Shown piece by piece: positions 10,619 through 19,083 of a stretch of DNA of 64,000 bases (within the stretch, counting starts at the first letter, position 1; each line of letters opens with the position of its first letter). Both the position numbers and the translations under genes were made by a program. This stretch comes from Devosia sp. XK-2 (GTDB taxonomy: Bacteria > Pseudomonadota > Alphaproteobacteria > Rhizobiales > Devosiaceae). A model generated the notes under the pieces. It worked only from the letters and a program-made list of their open reading frames with translations. It was not told where the DNA came from and did no database searches. The stretch lies in contig NZ_CP146608.1 in the NCBI RefSeq assembly GCF_037113415.1, positions 2,686,501 through 2,750,500 of the forward strand, written 5' to 3'.

Positions 10619-11767
10619 CTATTCCGCCTCTGCCGGCGCCGCATCTCTGAGACCCTTGGCCAGATAGTCCTCGGACTGCATCTCGGTCAGCCGCGATAAT
10701 GTGCGCTGGAATTCGAACGCCGTCTTGTCGTCGGCCCCTAATTCCTCCAGCGGCACGGCAAAGCTCGCCGCCAGTTTCACGCCCCGGTCATAGAGCGAAT
10801 CGATCAGCAGGATAAAGCGTTTGGCCGCATCCGACTTGGTCCGGTCCATCTGGGGGACACCGTCCAGCACCATGGAATCGAACTGATGCGCGATCCGCAC
10901 AAAGTCGCGCGTCCCGAGCGGCCTTTCGCAAAGATCGGCAAAGCCGAACCGCGCCGCACCCATGGCCATCAGCGGCACCTGAATTTTCCGCCCGATGCTT
11001 TCCACCACACCCGGCTCCCCCGGCTCGCCGCCGGTAATGCGCAGCCACATCTGGTCCATCGCCTCGCGCACGTCCGGTCCAGCACCAAAGGCATAGACAT
11101 GCTGGCCGGCAAATTTGAGCCTCCGATAGTCCTGCGCGCTCGGCAGATCGGCGACCACGGTCTTTTCCTTCAAAAGCGCGATGAAGGGCAGGAACAATTG
11201 GCGATTGAGCCCGTCCTTATAGAGCCCGTCCGGCGCCACATTGGACGTCGCCACCAGCGTCACACCACCGGCAAACAGCTTTGAAAACAGCCGGTCGAGC
11301 AGCATCGCATTGGCGATGTCATGAACATGAAATTCGTCGAGACACAACAGCCGCAATCCTGATCTGAGGATCGGCCTGACCACCGCCTCGACCGGGTCGG
11401 CATCATCGTCCTTGCCGCGCACCGACTTGCGGAAAGCCGCGATCCCGGCATGCACCTCGTCCATGAACTCATGAAAATGTAGCCGTCGCTTTTCCCCAAA
11501 GGGCACGGCCGCATGAAAGAGGTCCATCAGCATGGTTTTGCCCCGCCCTACCTCACCATGAAGATAGAGGCCGCGAACAGCCGCCGGCCGCTTCTCGAAA
11601 AAGCCGAACAGGCGCTTGGGCCTGTGAGCCATGAGATCGGCCAGAACCCGGTCAAGCGCGCGCGCCGCCTCCACCTGCGCCGGATCGGGCGTCAGGGCGC
11701 CACGAGCAACCAGGTCATGATAGGCACTGAGGACGGAACCACTTCTTGCGGAGATACTTGAAGACAT
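10619..11767 (-). CDS. zapE: Cell division protein ZapE (AFG1-like ATPase)
   Basis: An AAA-type ATPase of the AFG1/ZapE family (382 residues, standard length). In enterobacteria ZapE acts at the FtsZ ring during constrictive division and under stress. The Walker A motif is in LHGEVGRGKTMLMD (about residue 90) and the Walker B motif in LLCLDEFHVHDI, the latter highly characteristic of the family. ZapE genes are very often next to mdh in alphaproteobacteria, as here, with one small kinase-like gene between them. Confidence 0.93.
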   Translation of the reverse strand: MSSSISARSGSVLSAYHDLVARGALTPDPAQVEAARALDRVLADLMAHRPKRLFGFFEKRPAAVRGLYLHGEVGRGKTMLMDLFHAAVPFGEKRRLHFHEFMDEVHAGIAAFRKSVRGKDDDADPVEAVVRPILRSGLRLLCLDEFHVHDIANAMLLDRLFSKLFAGGVTLVATSNVAPDGLYKDGLNRQLFLPFIALLKEKTVVADLPSAQDYRRLKFAGQHVYAFGAGPDVREAMDQMWLRITGGEPGEPGVVESIGRKIQVPLMAMGAARFGFADLCERPLGTRDFVRIAHQFDSMVLDGVPQMDRTKSDAAKRFILLIDSLYDRGVKLAASFAVPLEELGADDKTAFEFQRTLSRLTEMQSEDYLAKGLRDAAPAEAE

Positions 11768-11787
11768 GAATTAATCCGGAGCCACCC

Positions 11788-11858
11788 TCGGGCCTGACCC
11801 AGGGGCCAGTCGCCACATCCGTTGCGTTATGAATGGCCCTCGGGTCAAGCCCGAGGGC
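11788..11858. repeat. Pair of GC-rich inverted repeats upstream of zapE
   Basis: The intergenic DNA contains a perfect 9-bp stem GCCCTCGGG / CCCGAGGGC with a TCAA-containing 5-nt loop (11836-11858) and a related, imperfect CCTCGGGCCTGACCCAGGGG motif just before it (about 11792-11811). Sequences of the type CTCGGGTCAAGCCCGAGG are common intergenic repeats in Rhizobiales. They may mark a mobile-type palindromic repeat or a processing site. Confidence 0.45.
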
Positions 11859-11892
11859 GGAACCGTGGATGAAGCGGGCGTCCTTGGTCAAA

Positions 11893-11919
11893 AGAAAACC
11901 GGCCCTTTCGGACCGGCTC
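11893..11919 (-). terminator. Intrinsic terminator after the protease-inhibitor gene
   Basis: On the minus strand, GCCGGTCC - GAAA - GGGCCGGT (one G-U pair) is followed directly by TTTTCTTTT. It begins 10 nt after the stop of the Inh-family gene. Stem, tetraloop and T tract together make a classic Rho-independent terminator. Confidence 0.85.
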
Positions 11920-11928
11920 TTAAAAAAC

Positions 11929-12519
11929 TCAGCGAGACATCGAAACGGCCTGGCCGCCACCCATGGTGCCGATATAGCGGCCGCCCGAGGGGGCGAGGAA
12001 GGCGGCGATATTGCCGTTTTCATCATAAAGCTGAAGCTGAGAGCCGACCTGCTGCCAGCCGGTAACCGAAGCGATCTGCGGCACAGTGCAACCGGGGGCC
12101 GAGGCGCGGTAATAATTGGTACCGGTCTTGGCGGTAAGCGGCAGGTTGAGACGGCAGGTCTGCCCGGCCGCGACCACGTTCCAGGCGCCTTCCGGTCCGC
12201 TCGAAATGCCCGTGGCCAACGGCGTGCCAACGGTCGTGATCGACCCGGCGCCGGTTCCGGCTACCGTGGTTGTCGTGCTCGTCTGGCCACCCAGCACCGG
12301 CTGGCCGGAAAGCCCTGGCGCCGGCGTGCCGGTTGCGCCAATTGCCGGCAGCGTGGTCTGCTGCACGGTGGAATTCTGCACCGGCTGCAATTGCTGGGGC
12401 TGGCCCACCACATTGAGATTTGCCGTATTGGTCCGGCTGGACGGGGAACAGGCCGCCGCCAGAAGGGCGAGGGCTGCCAGGCCCACAACGGATGAAGCGC
12501 CGCGCTTCCAATCCTGCAT
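11929..12519 (-). CDS. AprI/Inh-family metalloprotease-inhibitor lipoprotein
   Basis: A 196-residue predicted lipoprotein: the N-terminal segment VVGLAALALLAAAC ends in a lipobox with the lipidated Cys at about residue 24. A low-complexity Ser/Thr/Gln/Pro linker (about 25-105) follows. The C-terminal 90 residues fit the Inh domain: EGAWNVVAAGQTCRLNLPL at its start, a second Cys in APGCTVP that would form the conserved disulfide, and the terminal RYIGTMGGGQAVSMSR. The founding members inhibit serralysin-type metalloproteases in the periplasm. No such protease is in the window, so the target is unknown. A clear AGGAG ribosome binding site precedes the ATG. Confidence 0.82.
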   Translation of the reverse strand: MQDWKRGASSVVGLAALALLAAACSPSSRTNTANLNVVGQPQQLQPVQNSTVQQTTLPAIGATGTPAPGLSGQPVLGGQTSTTTTVAGTGAGSITTVGTPLATGISSGPEGAWNVVAAGQTCRLNLPLTAKTGTNYYRASAPGCTVPQIASVTGWQQVGSQLQLYDENGNIAAFLAPSGGRYIGTMGGGQAVSMSR

Positions 12520-12678
12520 TGATCACTCCTGCCGCAAAGGCTTAATGCACATTAACACTTGTGGCGGCTTATACCCAAAGCCTCCACCCTGTTCAATTGC
12601 CCGACCCGCTTCTGTCGCTATTGCACAGCAATATGGCCGTTTTCCGTGCAATCGTCACATTTACTCCACCACATTGGC

Positions 12679-12900
12679 TCAGCTCATGTCCTTGAGCAAA
12701 TCCTGCGCCAAAACCGTCGCATCGGCCACCTCGTCTTCGGGCACCTCCACAACCACCCCGTCGGCCCCAAAAAGATTCGGAACACCCGGCAGACCGCCCT
12801 CGCGCGGCTCCAGCGGGTGAAAACCATGCGCCCGCAACGCCACGATCATCACACGAGCGACAGATTGGTTCTTCACCTGGATAATGGGGGCAAATTTCAT
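12679..12900 (-). CDS. Small DUF2007-like protein
   Basis: A 73-residue protein starting at the ATG at 12898-12900, behind an AAGGAG ribosome binding site. The frame is open further upstream but without a comparable site. The pattern (hydrophobic strand, ALRAHGFHPLEP, a GGLPGVPNLFG loop, then the strand GVVVEVPEDEVADA and a final helix) resembles DUF2007, a small ligand-binding-like fold of unknown role. It is transcribed divergently from yejB, whose ATG is 188 nt away, so the two may share a control region. Confidence 0.65.
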   Translation of the reverse strand: MKFAPIIQVKNQSVARVMIVALRAHGFHPLEPREGGLPGVPNLFGADGVVVEVPEDEVADATVLAQDLLKDMS

Positions 12901-13088
12901 CGAACGCTCCTTGGCTGGCCGATCGTGACCAGTCCTGTCCGTCCCCGCAAGGGCTTTGAGCCCGATCACGCACAGTTGGCGCCGCCCGGCTTGCCAAGCC
13001 GTCATCGAAATGTTGCATTGGGACATTTCCGGCCGATCGGTGATTTGCACGACGGCCCGCGCAAGACATGGGGAGTGCCGGAGCAGGA

Positions 13089-14180
13089 ATGGGCGCCTAT
13101 ATCATCCGCCGTCTCTTGCTGATGATCCCGACGGTTTTCGGCATCATGGCCGTCAGTTTCCTCATCACGCAGTTCGCGCCGGGCGGCCCTGTAGAGCAGG
13201 CCCTGGCCAATCTCTCCGGACAGAATTCAGGCATAATCGAGCGCGTCACCGGCAATCAGGCCGGTGACTTTGCCGGCCAGCCCAGCCAGGGCAACGGCGC
13301 CTATCGCGGCAGCCAGGGCCTGGCGCCCGAATTGGTAGCCCGCATCGAAAAACAGTTCGGTTTCGATAAGCCACCGCTCGAACGCTTCTTTTCCATGCTG
13401 GGCAATTATCTGCGCTTCGATTTCGGCGAGAGCTATTATCGCGACATCTCAGTGATCGATCTGATCCTCGAAAAAATGCCGGTCTCGATCTCGCTGGGCC
13501 TGTGGATGACGCTAATCGCTTATGGGGTCTCTATCCCCCTGGGCATTGCCAAGGCGGTACGCGACGGCTCGCGCTTTGATGTCTGGACATCGACCATCAT
13601 CATCATCGGCTACGCTGTGCCCGGCTTTCTGGTGGCCATTGTGCTGGTGGTGTTCTTTGCCAGCGGGAGCTTTTGGCAATTTTTCCCGCTCCGTGGCCTG
13701 ACCTCGCCGGGTTGGGAACACTTTCCCTGGTGGCGGCAGCTGCTCGACTATTTCTGGCACCTGGTCTTGCCCATCACCGCCATGGGCCTGGGTGCCTTCG
13801 CCACCGCGACATTGCTCACCAAAAACTCCTTCCTCGACGAAATCGGCAAGCAATATGTGGTGACCGCCCGCGCCAAGGGCCTGACTGAAAATCAGGTGCT
13901 CTATGGCCACGTCTTCCGCAACGCCATGATGCTGATCATTGCCGGCTTTCCCGGCGCCTTTATCGGTGTGTTCTTTGGCGGCTCGCTTCTGATCGAAACC
14001 ATCTTCCTGCTCGACGGCTTGGGGCTGCTGGGCTTTGAGGCCGTGGTCAATCGCGACTATCCGGTGGTCTTTGCCACCCTCTATATTTTCTCCCTGATGG
14101 CGCTCGTCATCGGGCTGATCTCGGACCTGACCTATATGTGGGTCGATCCGCGCCTCGATTTCGAAAGTCGCGACGTATGA
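13089..14180 (+). CDS. yejB: ABC transporter permease YejB (peptide/microcin C type)
   Basis: Inner-membrane permease of the YejABEF importer, which takes up oligopeptides and, in enterobacteria, microcin C. I start at the ATG after the ribosome binding site GGAGCAGGA; this gives MGAYIIRRLLLMIPTVFGIM, the typical first membrane helix, and 363 residues, the family length. The binding-protein-dependent transport loop is in the second half (YVVTARAKGLTENQVLYGH). Four yej genes follow each other without gaps; the TGA of this gene overlaps the ATG of yejE. Confidence 0.93.
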   Translation: MGAYIIRRLLLMIPTVFGIMAVSFLITQFAPGGPVEQALANLSGQNSGIIERVTGNQAGDFAGQPSQGNGAYRGSQGLAPELVARIEKQFGFDKPPLERFFSMLGNYLRFDFGESYYRDISVIDLILEKMPVSISLGLWMTLIAYGVSIPLGIAKAVRDGSRFDVWTSTIIIIGYAVPGFLVAIVLVVFFASGSFWQFFPLRGLTSPGWEHFPWWRQLLDYFWHLVLPITAMGLGAFATATLLTKNSFLDEIGKQYVVTARAKGLTENQVLYGHVFRNAMMLIIAGFPGAFIGVFFGGSLLIETIFLLDGLGLLGFEAVVNRDYPVVFATLYIFSLMALVIGLISDLTYMWVDPRLDFESRDV

Positions 14181-15307
14181 CACTGGCCGCCGGGACATCG
14201 CCAACCAGGCCGCCTCGCCTTTCCGCGCTCAATCAGCGGCGGCTTGCCAATTTCCGCGCCAATCGGCGCGGCTGGTGGAGTCTCTGGGTCTTCCTGTTTT
14301 TCTTCATCCTCTCGCTTGGCGCTGAATTTGTCGCCAATGATCGGCCTATCCTGGCGATGTATAAGGGCGAACTGCTGGTCCCCGCCTTTGTCGACTATCC
14401 CGAGTCCAAATTCGGCGGCTTTCTGGGGCTGACCAATTACCGGCACGAGGTCAATATCGCTGAGATCGAGGCCAATGGCTGGATGCTTTGGCCGCCCATC
14501 CGTTTCAACCACAATACTGTGGACACCTATATCGCCTTTCCCGGGCCCAATCCTCCCTCTTGGCTATTGACCCGTGAACAGCTCTGCCAAAGGTATCCTG
14601 CAGGCACGGCCGACCCGCTCTGCGTGCCCGGCAATTACCATTGGCTGGGCACAGATGGGGGCGGCCGCGATGTCCTGGCCCGGCTGATCTATGGCTTCCG
14701 CATCTCGATCCTGTTCGGCCTGGTCCTGACCATCCTCTCCTCGATCATCGGTGTGGGCGCTGGTGCCATACAGGGCTATTTCGGCGGCTGGATCGACCTG
14801 GTCTCCCAGCGCCTGATCGAAATCTGGAATTCGGTACCCTCGCTTTACCTGTTGCTGATCATCTCCTCGGTGATTGCCCCCAGCTTCTGGGTCCTGCTCG
14901 GCATCCTGTTGCTATTTTCCTGGGTCACGCTGGTGGGCATTGTGCGCGCCGAATTCCTGCGCGCCCGCAATTTCGAATATGTCAGCGCCGCGCGCGCCCT
15001 GGGCGTATCCAACCGCATCATCATGTGGCGACACCTCCTGCCCAATGCCATGGTGGCAACGCTGACCTTCATGCCGTTCATCCTGTCGGGCTCAGTGGCG
15101 ACACTGACCTCGCTCGATTTTCTCGGCTTCGGCCTGCCGGTGACCTATCCCTCGCTCGGCCGTCTGCTGGCGGAAGGCAAATCCAGCCTCGACGCCCCCT
15201 GGCTGGCGCTGACCGGCTTTTTCACAGTGGCGGCGATGATGACCCTGCTGGTCTTTATCGGCGAAGCGGTCCGCGACGCTTTTGATCCCAGAAAGACGTT
15301 CCGATGA
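14177..15307 (+). CDS. yejE: ABC transporter permease YejE
   Basis: Second permease of the Yej importer. The ATG at 14177 overlaps the yejB stop (ATGA) and begins MTLAAGTSPTRPPRLSALNQ. The protein has 376 residues: an N-terminal arginine-rich cytoplasmic tail, a first membrane segment (WWSLWVFLFFFILSLG), a large periplasmic loop with WLGTDGGGRDVLARLIYGFR, then a bundle of helices with the transport loop EYVSAARALGVSNRIIMWRH. This is the standard OppC-like plan with the long periplasmic insertion typical of YejE. The stop overlaps the yejF start. Confidence 0.93.
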   Translation: MTLAAGTSPTRPPRLSALNQRRLANFRANRRGWWSLWVFLFFFILSLGAEFVANDRPILAMYKGELLVPAFVDYPESKFGGFLGLTNYRHEVNIAEIEANGWMLWPPIRFNHNTVDTYIAFPGPNPPSWLLTREQLCQRYPAGTADPLCVPGNYHWLGTDGGGRDVLARLIYGFRISILFGLVLTILSSIIGVGAGAIQGYFGGWIDLVSQRLIEIWNSVPSLYLLLIISSVIAPSFWVLLGILLLFSWVTLVGIVRAEFLRARNFEYVSAARALGVSNRIIMWRHLLPNAMVATLTFMPFILSGSVATLTSLDFLGFGLPVTYPSLGRLLAEGKSSLDAPWLALTGFFTVAAMMTLLVFIGEAVRDAFDPRKTFR

Positions 15308-16938
15308 CGGCCCCTCTGCTATCGGTCCGCGACCTCTCCCTCAGCTTTGGCGCCACCCAAGCTGTCGACGGCGTTTCATTTGATCTCGCGGCTGGCGAAA
15401 CAGTCGCTTTGGTCGGGGAGAGCGGCTCGGGCAAATCGGTAACCGCCCTATCGATATTGGGGCTGCAACCACCTGCTGCCACGATGACTGGGGAGATTCT
15501 GCTTGACGGCACCGACTTGGCCCGCGCCGACGCGGCGGCGCTGCGCGCCATTCGCGGCAATCGTGTCGGCATGATCTTCCAGGAGCCGATGAGTTCGCTC
15601 AATCCGGTCCATACGATCGGCCGCCAGATCGGCGAGGTCCTGGCAATCCACCAGGGCCTGCGCCGCAATGCCGCCCGGGCCCGCACCATCGAACTGCTGG
15701 ACGCCGTGGGCATTCCCGACCCGCAAAGCCGGGTGGACGATTTTCCGCACCAGCTCTCGGGCGGCCAGCGCCAGCGCGCCATGATCGCCATGGCCCTGGC
15801 CAATGATCCCAAAATGCTGATCGCCGATGAGCCGACCACCGCACTCGATGTGACGGTTCAGGCGCAGGTACTCGATCTGCTTAAAAGCCTGCAGCGACAG
15901 AATGGCATGGCGCTGCTCTTCATCACGCATGACCTGTCCATTGTCCGTCGCATAGCCGACCGCGTCTGCGTGATGACCCGGGGCAAGATCGTCGAAACCG
16001 GCGCCGTGGACACCATCTTCGATAACCCGCAGCACGACTACACCAAGCGCCTCCTGGCCGCCGCACCCTCGGGCAGCCCTCCGCCCTTGCCCAAAGATGC
16101 CTCCAGCATCATCTCGGCCAGCGACCTCAAGGTCTGGTTTCCCGTCAAGCGGGGCCTGTTGCGCCGCACAACGGGCCATATTCGCGCGGTCGACGGCCTC
16201 GATCTCGATATCCGCAAGGGCGAGACCCTGGGCGTGGTGGGCGAGAGCGGCTCGGGCAAGTCCTCGCTCGGCTATGCCCTGCTGCGCCTGATCCCCTCCA
16301 AGGGCCGCATTGTCCTGCTCGGCAATGACGTGCAATCCCGCTCCTGGCGACAATTGCGCCCCTTGCGCAAACATATGCAGATCGTCTTCCAGGACCCGTT
16401 CGGTTCGCTCAGCCCGCGCATGTCGGTGGGCGAGATCGTCGAGGAAGGGCTCAAGGTTCATATGCCCGACCTGTCGACCGAGGAGCGCACAAACCGGGTC
16501 GGCGCAGCCCTGGACGAAGTCGGTCTGGATGTGGCGACGGCCGCGCGCTATCCGCACGAATTCTCCGGCGGCCAGCGCCAGCGCATTGCCATTGCCCGCG
16601 CGCTGGTGCTCGAGCCCGACTTCCTGGTTCTCGATGAACCGACCTCGGCGCTGGATGTGTCCATCCAATCCCAGATCATCGACCTCCTGCGAGCGATCCA
16701 GCAGCGCCGGCAACTGAGCTATCTGTTCATCAGCCACGATCTGCGCGTGGTCAGGGCCCTCGCGCATCGATTGATCGTCATGCGCAGCGGACGCGTGGTC
16801 GAACAGGGCCGGACCGAAGACATCTTCGCCCAGCCGCGCGAACTCTATACACGCCAATTGCTCTCCGCCGCTTTCGACCTGGCCGCGCCACCGATTGTGA
16901 CGGAGGGCGCATTGCCGACACCGCCCGCGACCGAATAG
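15304..16938 (+). CDS. yejF: Double ABC ATPase YejF
   Basis: Fused twin ATPase that powers the Yej importer (544 residues). Each half has a full set of motifs: Walker A GESGSGKS near residues 38 and 318, signature sequences LSGGQRQR and FSGGQRQR, and Walker B LIADEPTTALD and LVLDEPTSALD. The first half resembles OppD and the second OppF; an oligopeptide-transporter C-terminal extension lies after the first ATPase unit. Start ATGA overlaps the yejE stop. Nothing in it suggests loss of function. Confidence 0.95.
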   Translation: MTAPLLSVRDLSLSFGATQAVDGVSFDLAAGETVALVGESGSGKSVTALSILGLQPPAATMTGEILLDGTDLARADAAALRAIRGNRVGMIFQEPMSSLNPVHTIGRQIGEVLAIHQGLRRNAARARTIELLDAVGIPDPQSRVDDFPHQLSGGQRQRAMIAMALANDPKMLIADEPTTALDVTVQAQVLDLLKSLQRQNGMALLFITHDLSIVRRIADRVCVMTRGKIVETGAVDTIFDNPQHDYTKRLLAAAPSGSPPPLPKDASSIISASDLKVWFPVKRGLLRRTTGHIRAVDGLDLDIRKGETLGVVGESGSGKSSLGYALLRLIPSKGRIVLLGNDVQSRSWRQLRPLRKHMQIVFQDPFGSLSPRMSVGEIVEEGLKVHMPDLSTEERTNRVGAALDEVGLDVATAARYPHEFSGGQRQRIAIARALVLEPDFLVLDEPTSALDVSIQSQIIDLLRAIQQRRQLSYLFISHDLRVVRALAHRLIVMRSGRVVEQGRTEDIFAQPRELYTRQLLSAAFDLAAPPIVTEGALPTPPATE

Positions 16939-16971
16939 TCTTTGCCCAATCCACTCCTGCGGAGCCAAGCC

Positions 16972-18837
16972 ATGCCATTGCCCTTCAAGCTGTCCTCGCT
17001 TCTCCTGACGGGCCTTCTCGCCCTTGGCTTGGCCGCCCCGGCCCAGGCGCAAACACCCACCGATGTCTGGACCAATGCCTTCACGCTTGAGGGCGAGCCC
17101 AAATATGGGCTCGACTACACCCATTTCGACTATGTCAATGTCGATGCTCCCAAGGGTGGTACGGTGCGGTTGGGAAGTCTTGGCGGCTTCGACACCTTCA
17201 ACCCCATCCTGCCCAAGGGCGAAGTGGCCGGCGGCATCGGTCTGCTCTACGAAACCCTGATGACCCCATCGGCGGACGAGTTAAACACCTACTATGTCCA
17301 CCTGGCCGAAGCGCTCAAGATCGCGCCCGATTATGGCGCAGTCACCTTCCGCATGGACCCCGATGCCAAATGGCATGATGGCGAACCGGTGACCGCCGAG
17401 GACGTCGTCTGGACCTATGAGAAACTGATCGAGGTCAATCCCGATCGTGCCCAATATTATGCCAATATCACCTCGGCCGAAGTGACCGCACCGGGTGAAG
17501 TCACCTTCACCTTTGACCAGACCGACAATCGCGAATTGCCGCTCATTCTGGGTCAATTGCTGGTCCTGCCCCAGCATTGGTGGGAGGGTACTAATGCCGA
17601 GGGCGAGGCACGCGATATCGCCCAATCCACCCTGGAACCACCGCTCGGCTCCGGCCCCTACCGCCTCGCCAGTTTCGATGCCGGCCGGTCTATCACCTAT
17701 GAGCGGGTTGAAGACTATTGGGGCGCCGATCATCCAACCCAGGTGGGGCAGAACAATTTCGATGAATACCGCATCGAATATTTCCTCGACCTGACCGTGC
17801 AATTCGAGGCTTTCAAGGGTGACCAGTTCGACTGGTGGAGCGAGAACCAGGCGCGTCGCTGGGCCACCGCCTATGATTTCCCTGCCGTCACCGAAGGCCG
17901 TGTCGTCAAGGAGCTGTTCCCGCAGGATTATGCCGATAGTGGTCTCATGGTCGGCTTCATCATGAATTTGAGGCGCGACAAGTTCGCTGACCCCAAAGTG
18001 CGCGAGGCGCTCAACTATGCCTTCGATTTCGAAGAGCTGAGCAACACGCTTTTCTATGGCCAGTATGAGCGCATAGACAGCTTCTTTTTCGGACTGCCCT
18101 TCAAGTCTTCCGGCCTGCCAGAGGGCGAAGAGCTGGAAATTCTCGAAAGCATACGCGATCAGATTCCCGCCAAGGTCTTCAATACGCCCTATGCCAACCC
18201 GGTCAGCGGCAATCCCACCAGGCTACGCGAGAACCTGCGCACGGCGGTCAATCTCTTTGCCGAGGCTGGCTATAAGCTCGAGGGCACGCAGATGCTCGCC
18301 CCCAGCGGTCAGCCCTTCACCTTGGAAATCCTGCTCAATGGCCCCACCATCGAGCCCGTAGCGCAAAACCTGGTCACCAATCTCGCCCAGATCGGCATCA
18401 ACGCCACCATCCGCACCGTGGATAGCCCTCAATTCATCAACCGCGCCCGCAGCTTTGACTACGACATGATCTATTCGGGCTGGGTGCAGTCCTTCTCGCC
18501 CGGCAATGAGCAGCGCTTTTTCTTCGGCTCATCCACGGCCGATCAGCAGGGCGCACAGAATTATGCCGGCGTGGCCGACCCGGCGGTCGACGCCCTCATC
18601 GAAAAGCTCATCGTCGCTGATGACCGCGAAACGCAGGAAGCCGTCACCAAGGCGCTGGATCGCGTGCTCCTGGCCAAGCATTTCGTCATCCCCAGCTATA
18701 CCTTGCGCACCACGCGCTCGGCCCGCTGGGACCGCTTCAGCCGCCCCGAAGAACTCCCCGCCTTTTCGTCGGGCTTCCCCTCGCTCTGGTGGTGGGATGA
18801 GGCCAAGGCGGAAAAGACCGGCGGGGCGGGGCAATAG
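16972..18837 (+). CDS. yejA: Periplasmic peptide-binding protein YejA
   Basis: Family 5 extracellular solute-binding protein of the Yej system. The ATG at 16972 follows GGAG and gives a clear signal peptide (LSSLLLTGLLALGLAAPAQA, cleavage before QTPTD). The mature protein has the SBP_bac_5 pattern: DAPKGGTVRLGSLGGFDTFN near its start, WHDGEPVTAEDVVWTYE, and the GSGPYRLASFDAGRSITYER segment. 621 residues is normal for YejA. Unlike in Escherichia coli, the binding protein gene is last in the operon (B-E-F-A). Repeats of the dispersed palindromic family begin directly after the stop. Confidence 0.93.
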   Translation: MPLPFKLSSLLLTGLLALGLAAPAQAQTPTDVWTNAFTLEGEPKYGLDYTHFDYVNVDAPKGGTVRLGSLGGFDTFNPILPKGEVAGGIGLLYETLMTPSADELNTYYVHLAEALKIAPDYGAVTFRMDPDAKWHDGEPVTAEDVVWTYEKLIEVNPDRAQYYANITSAEVTAPGEVTFTFDQTDNRELPLILGQLLVLPQHWWEGTNAEGEARDIAQSTLEPPLGSGPYRLASFDAGRSITYERVEDYWGADHPTQVGQNNFDEYRIEYFLDLTVQFEAFKGDQFDWWSENQARRWATAYDFPAVTEGRVVKELFPQDYADSGLMVGFIMNLRRDKFADPKVREALNYAFDFEELSNTLFYGQYERIDSFFFGLPFKSSGLPEGEELEILESIRDQIPAKVFNTPYANPVSGNPTRLRENLRTAVNLFAEAGYKLEGTQMLAPSGQPFTLEILLNGPTIEPVAQNLVTNLAQIGINATIRTVDSPQFINRARSFDYDMIYSGWVQSFSPGNEQRFFFGSSTADQQGAQNYAGVADPAVDALIEKLIVADDRETQEAVTKALDRVLLAKHFVIPSYTLRTTRSARWDRFSRPEELPAFSSGFPSLWWWDEAKAEKTGGAGQ

Positions 18838-18858
18838 CGGTTCGGCAGGCCAAACCTC

Positions 18859-19081
18859 GCCGGTGGGGGTCATTCTCCTGCCGGCGAGGCGTCACCCCAC
18901 CCGCAGTCCCTCCCCATCAAGGGGAGGGAGGCGCAGGTTGCGGCGTCGGTGTTCATCGTCTCCCTCCCTCTTGTGGGGAGGGACCAAGGGTGGGGGTAGG
19001 CCACGCACAGGAGGCCCGAACGTGCCTCATTGCCCGCGAGCCCGTCACCCCAACCGTCTCCCACAAGGAGAGAAGGGGTGC
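18859..19081. repeat. Cluster of GC-rich palindromic repeats between yejA and tamB
   Basis: This gap between two convergent genes is filled by several hairpins of the dispersed family seen elsewhere in the window: CGCCGG/CCGGCG (18859-18885), TCCCTCCCC-ATCAA-GGGGAGGGA (18907-18929), CCCTCCC/GGGAGGG followed by AAGGGTGGGGGT (about 18962-18997), and TCTCC/GGAGA (about 19057-19072). The last reaches the tamB stop codon. The cluster probably acts as a bidirectional transcription end as well as being a repeat array. Confidence 0.7.
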
Positions 19082-19083
19082 CC

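Noticed and set aside
15448..17124. 558-codon open frame opposite yejF and the start of yejA
   Set aside because: It crosses two well-supported genes and has a low-complexity mirror composition; no domain recognised.
18859..19081. Possible CRISPR-like repeat array after yejA
   Set aside because: The repeats are unequal inverted hairpins without uniform spacers, and no cas gene is present; they fit the palindromic element family.
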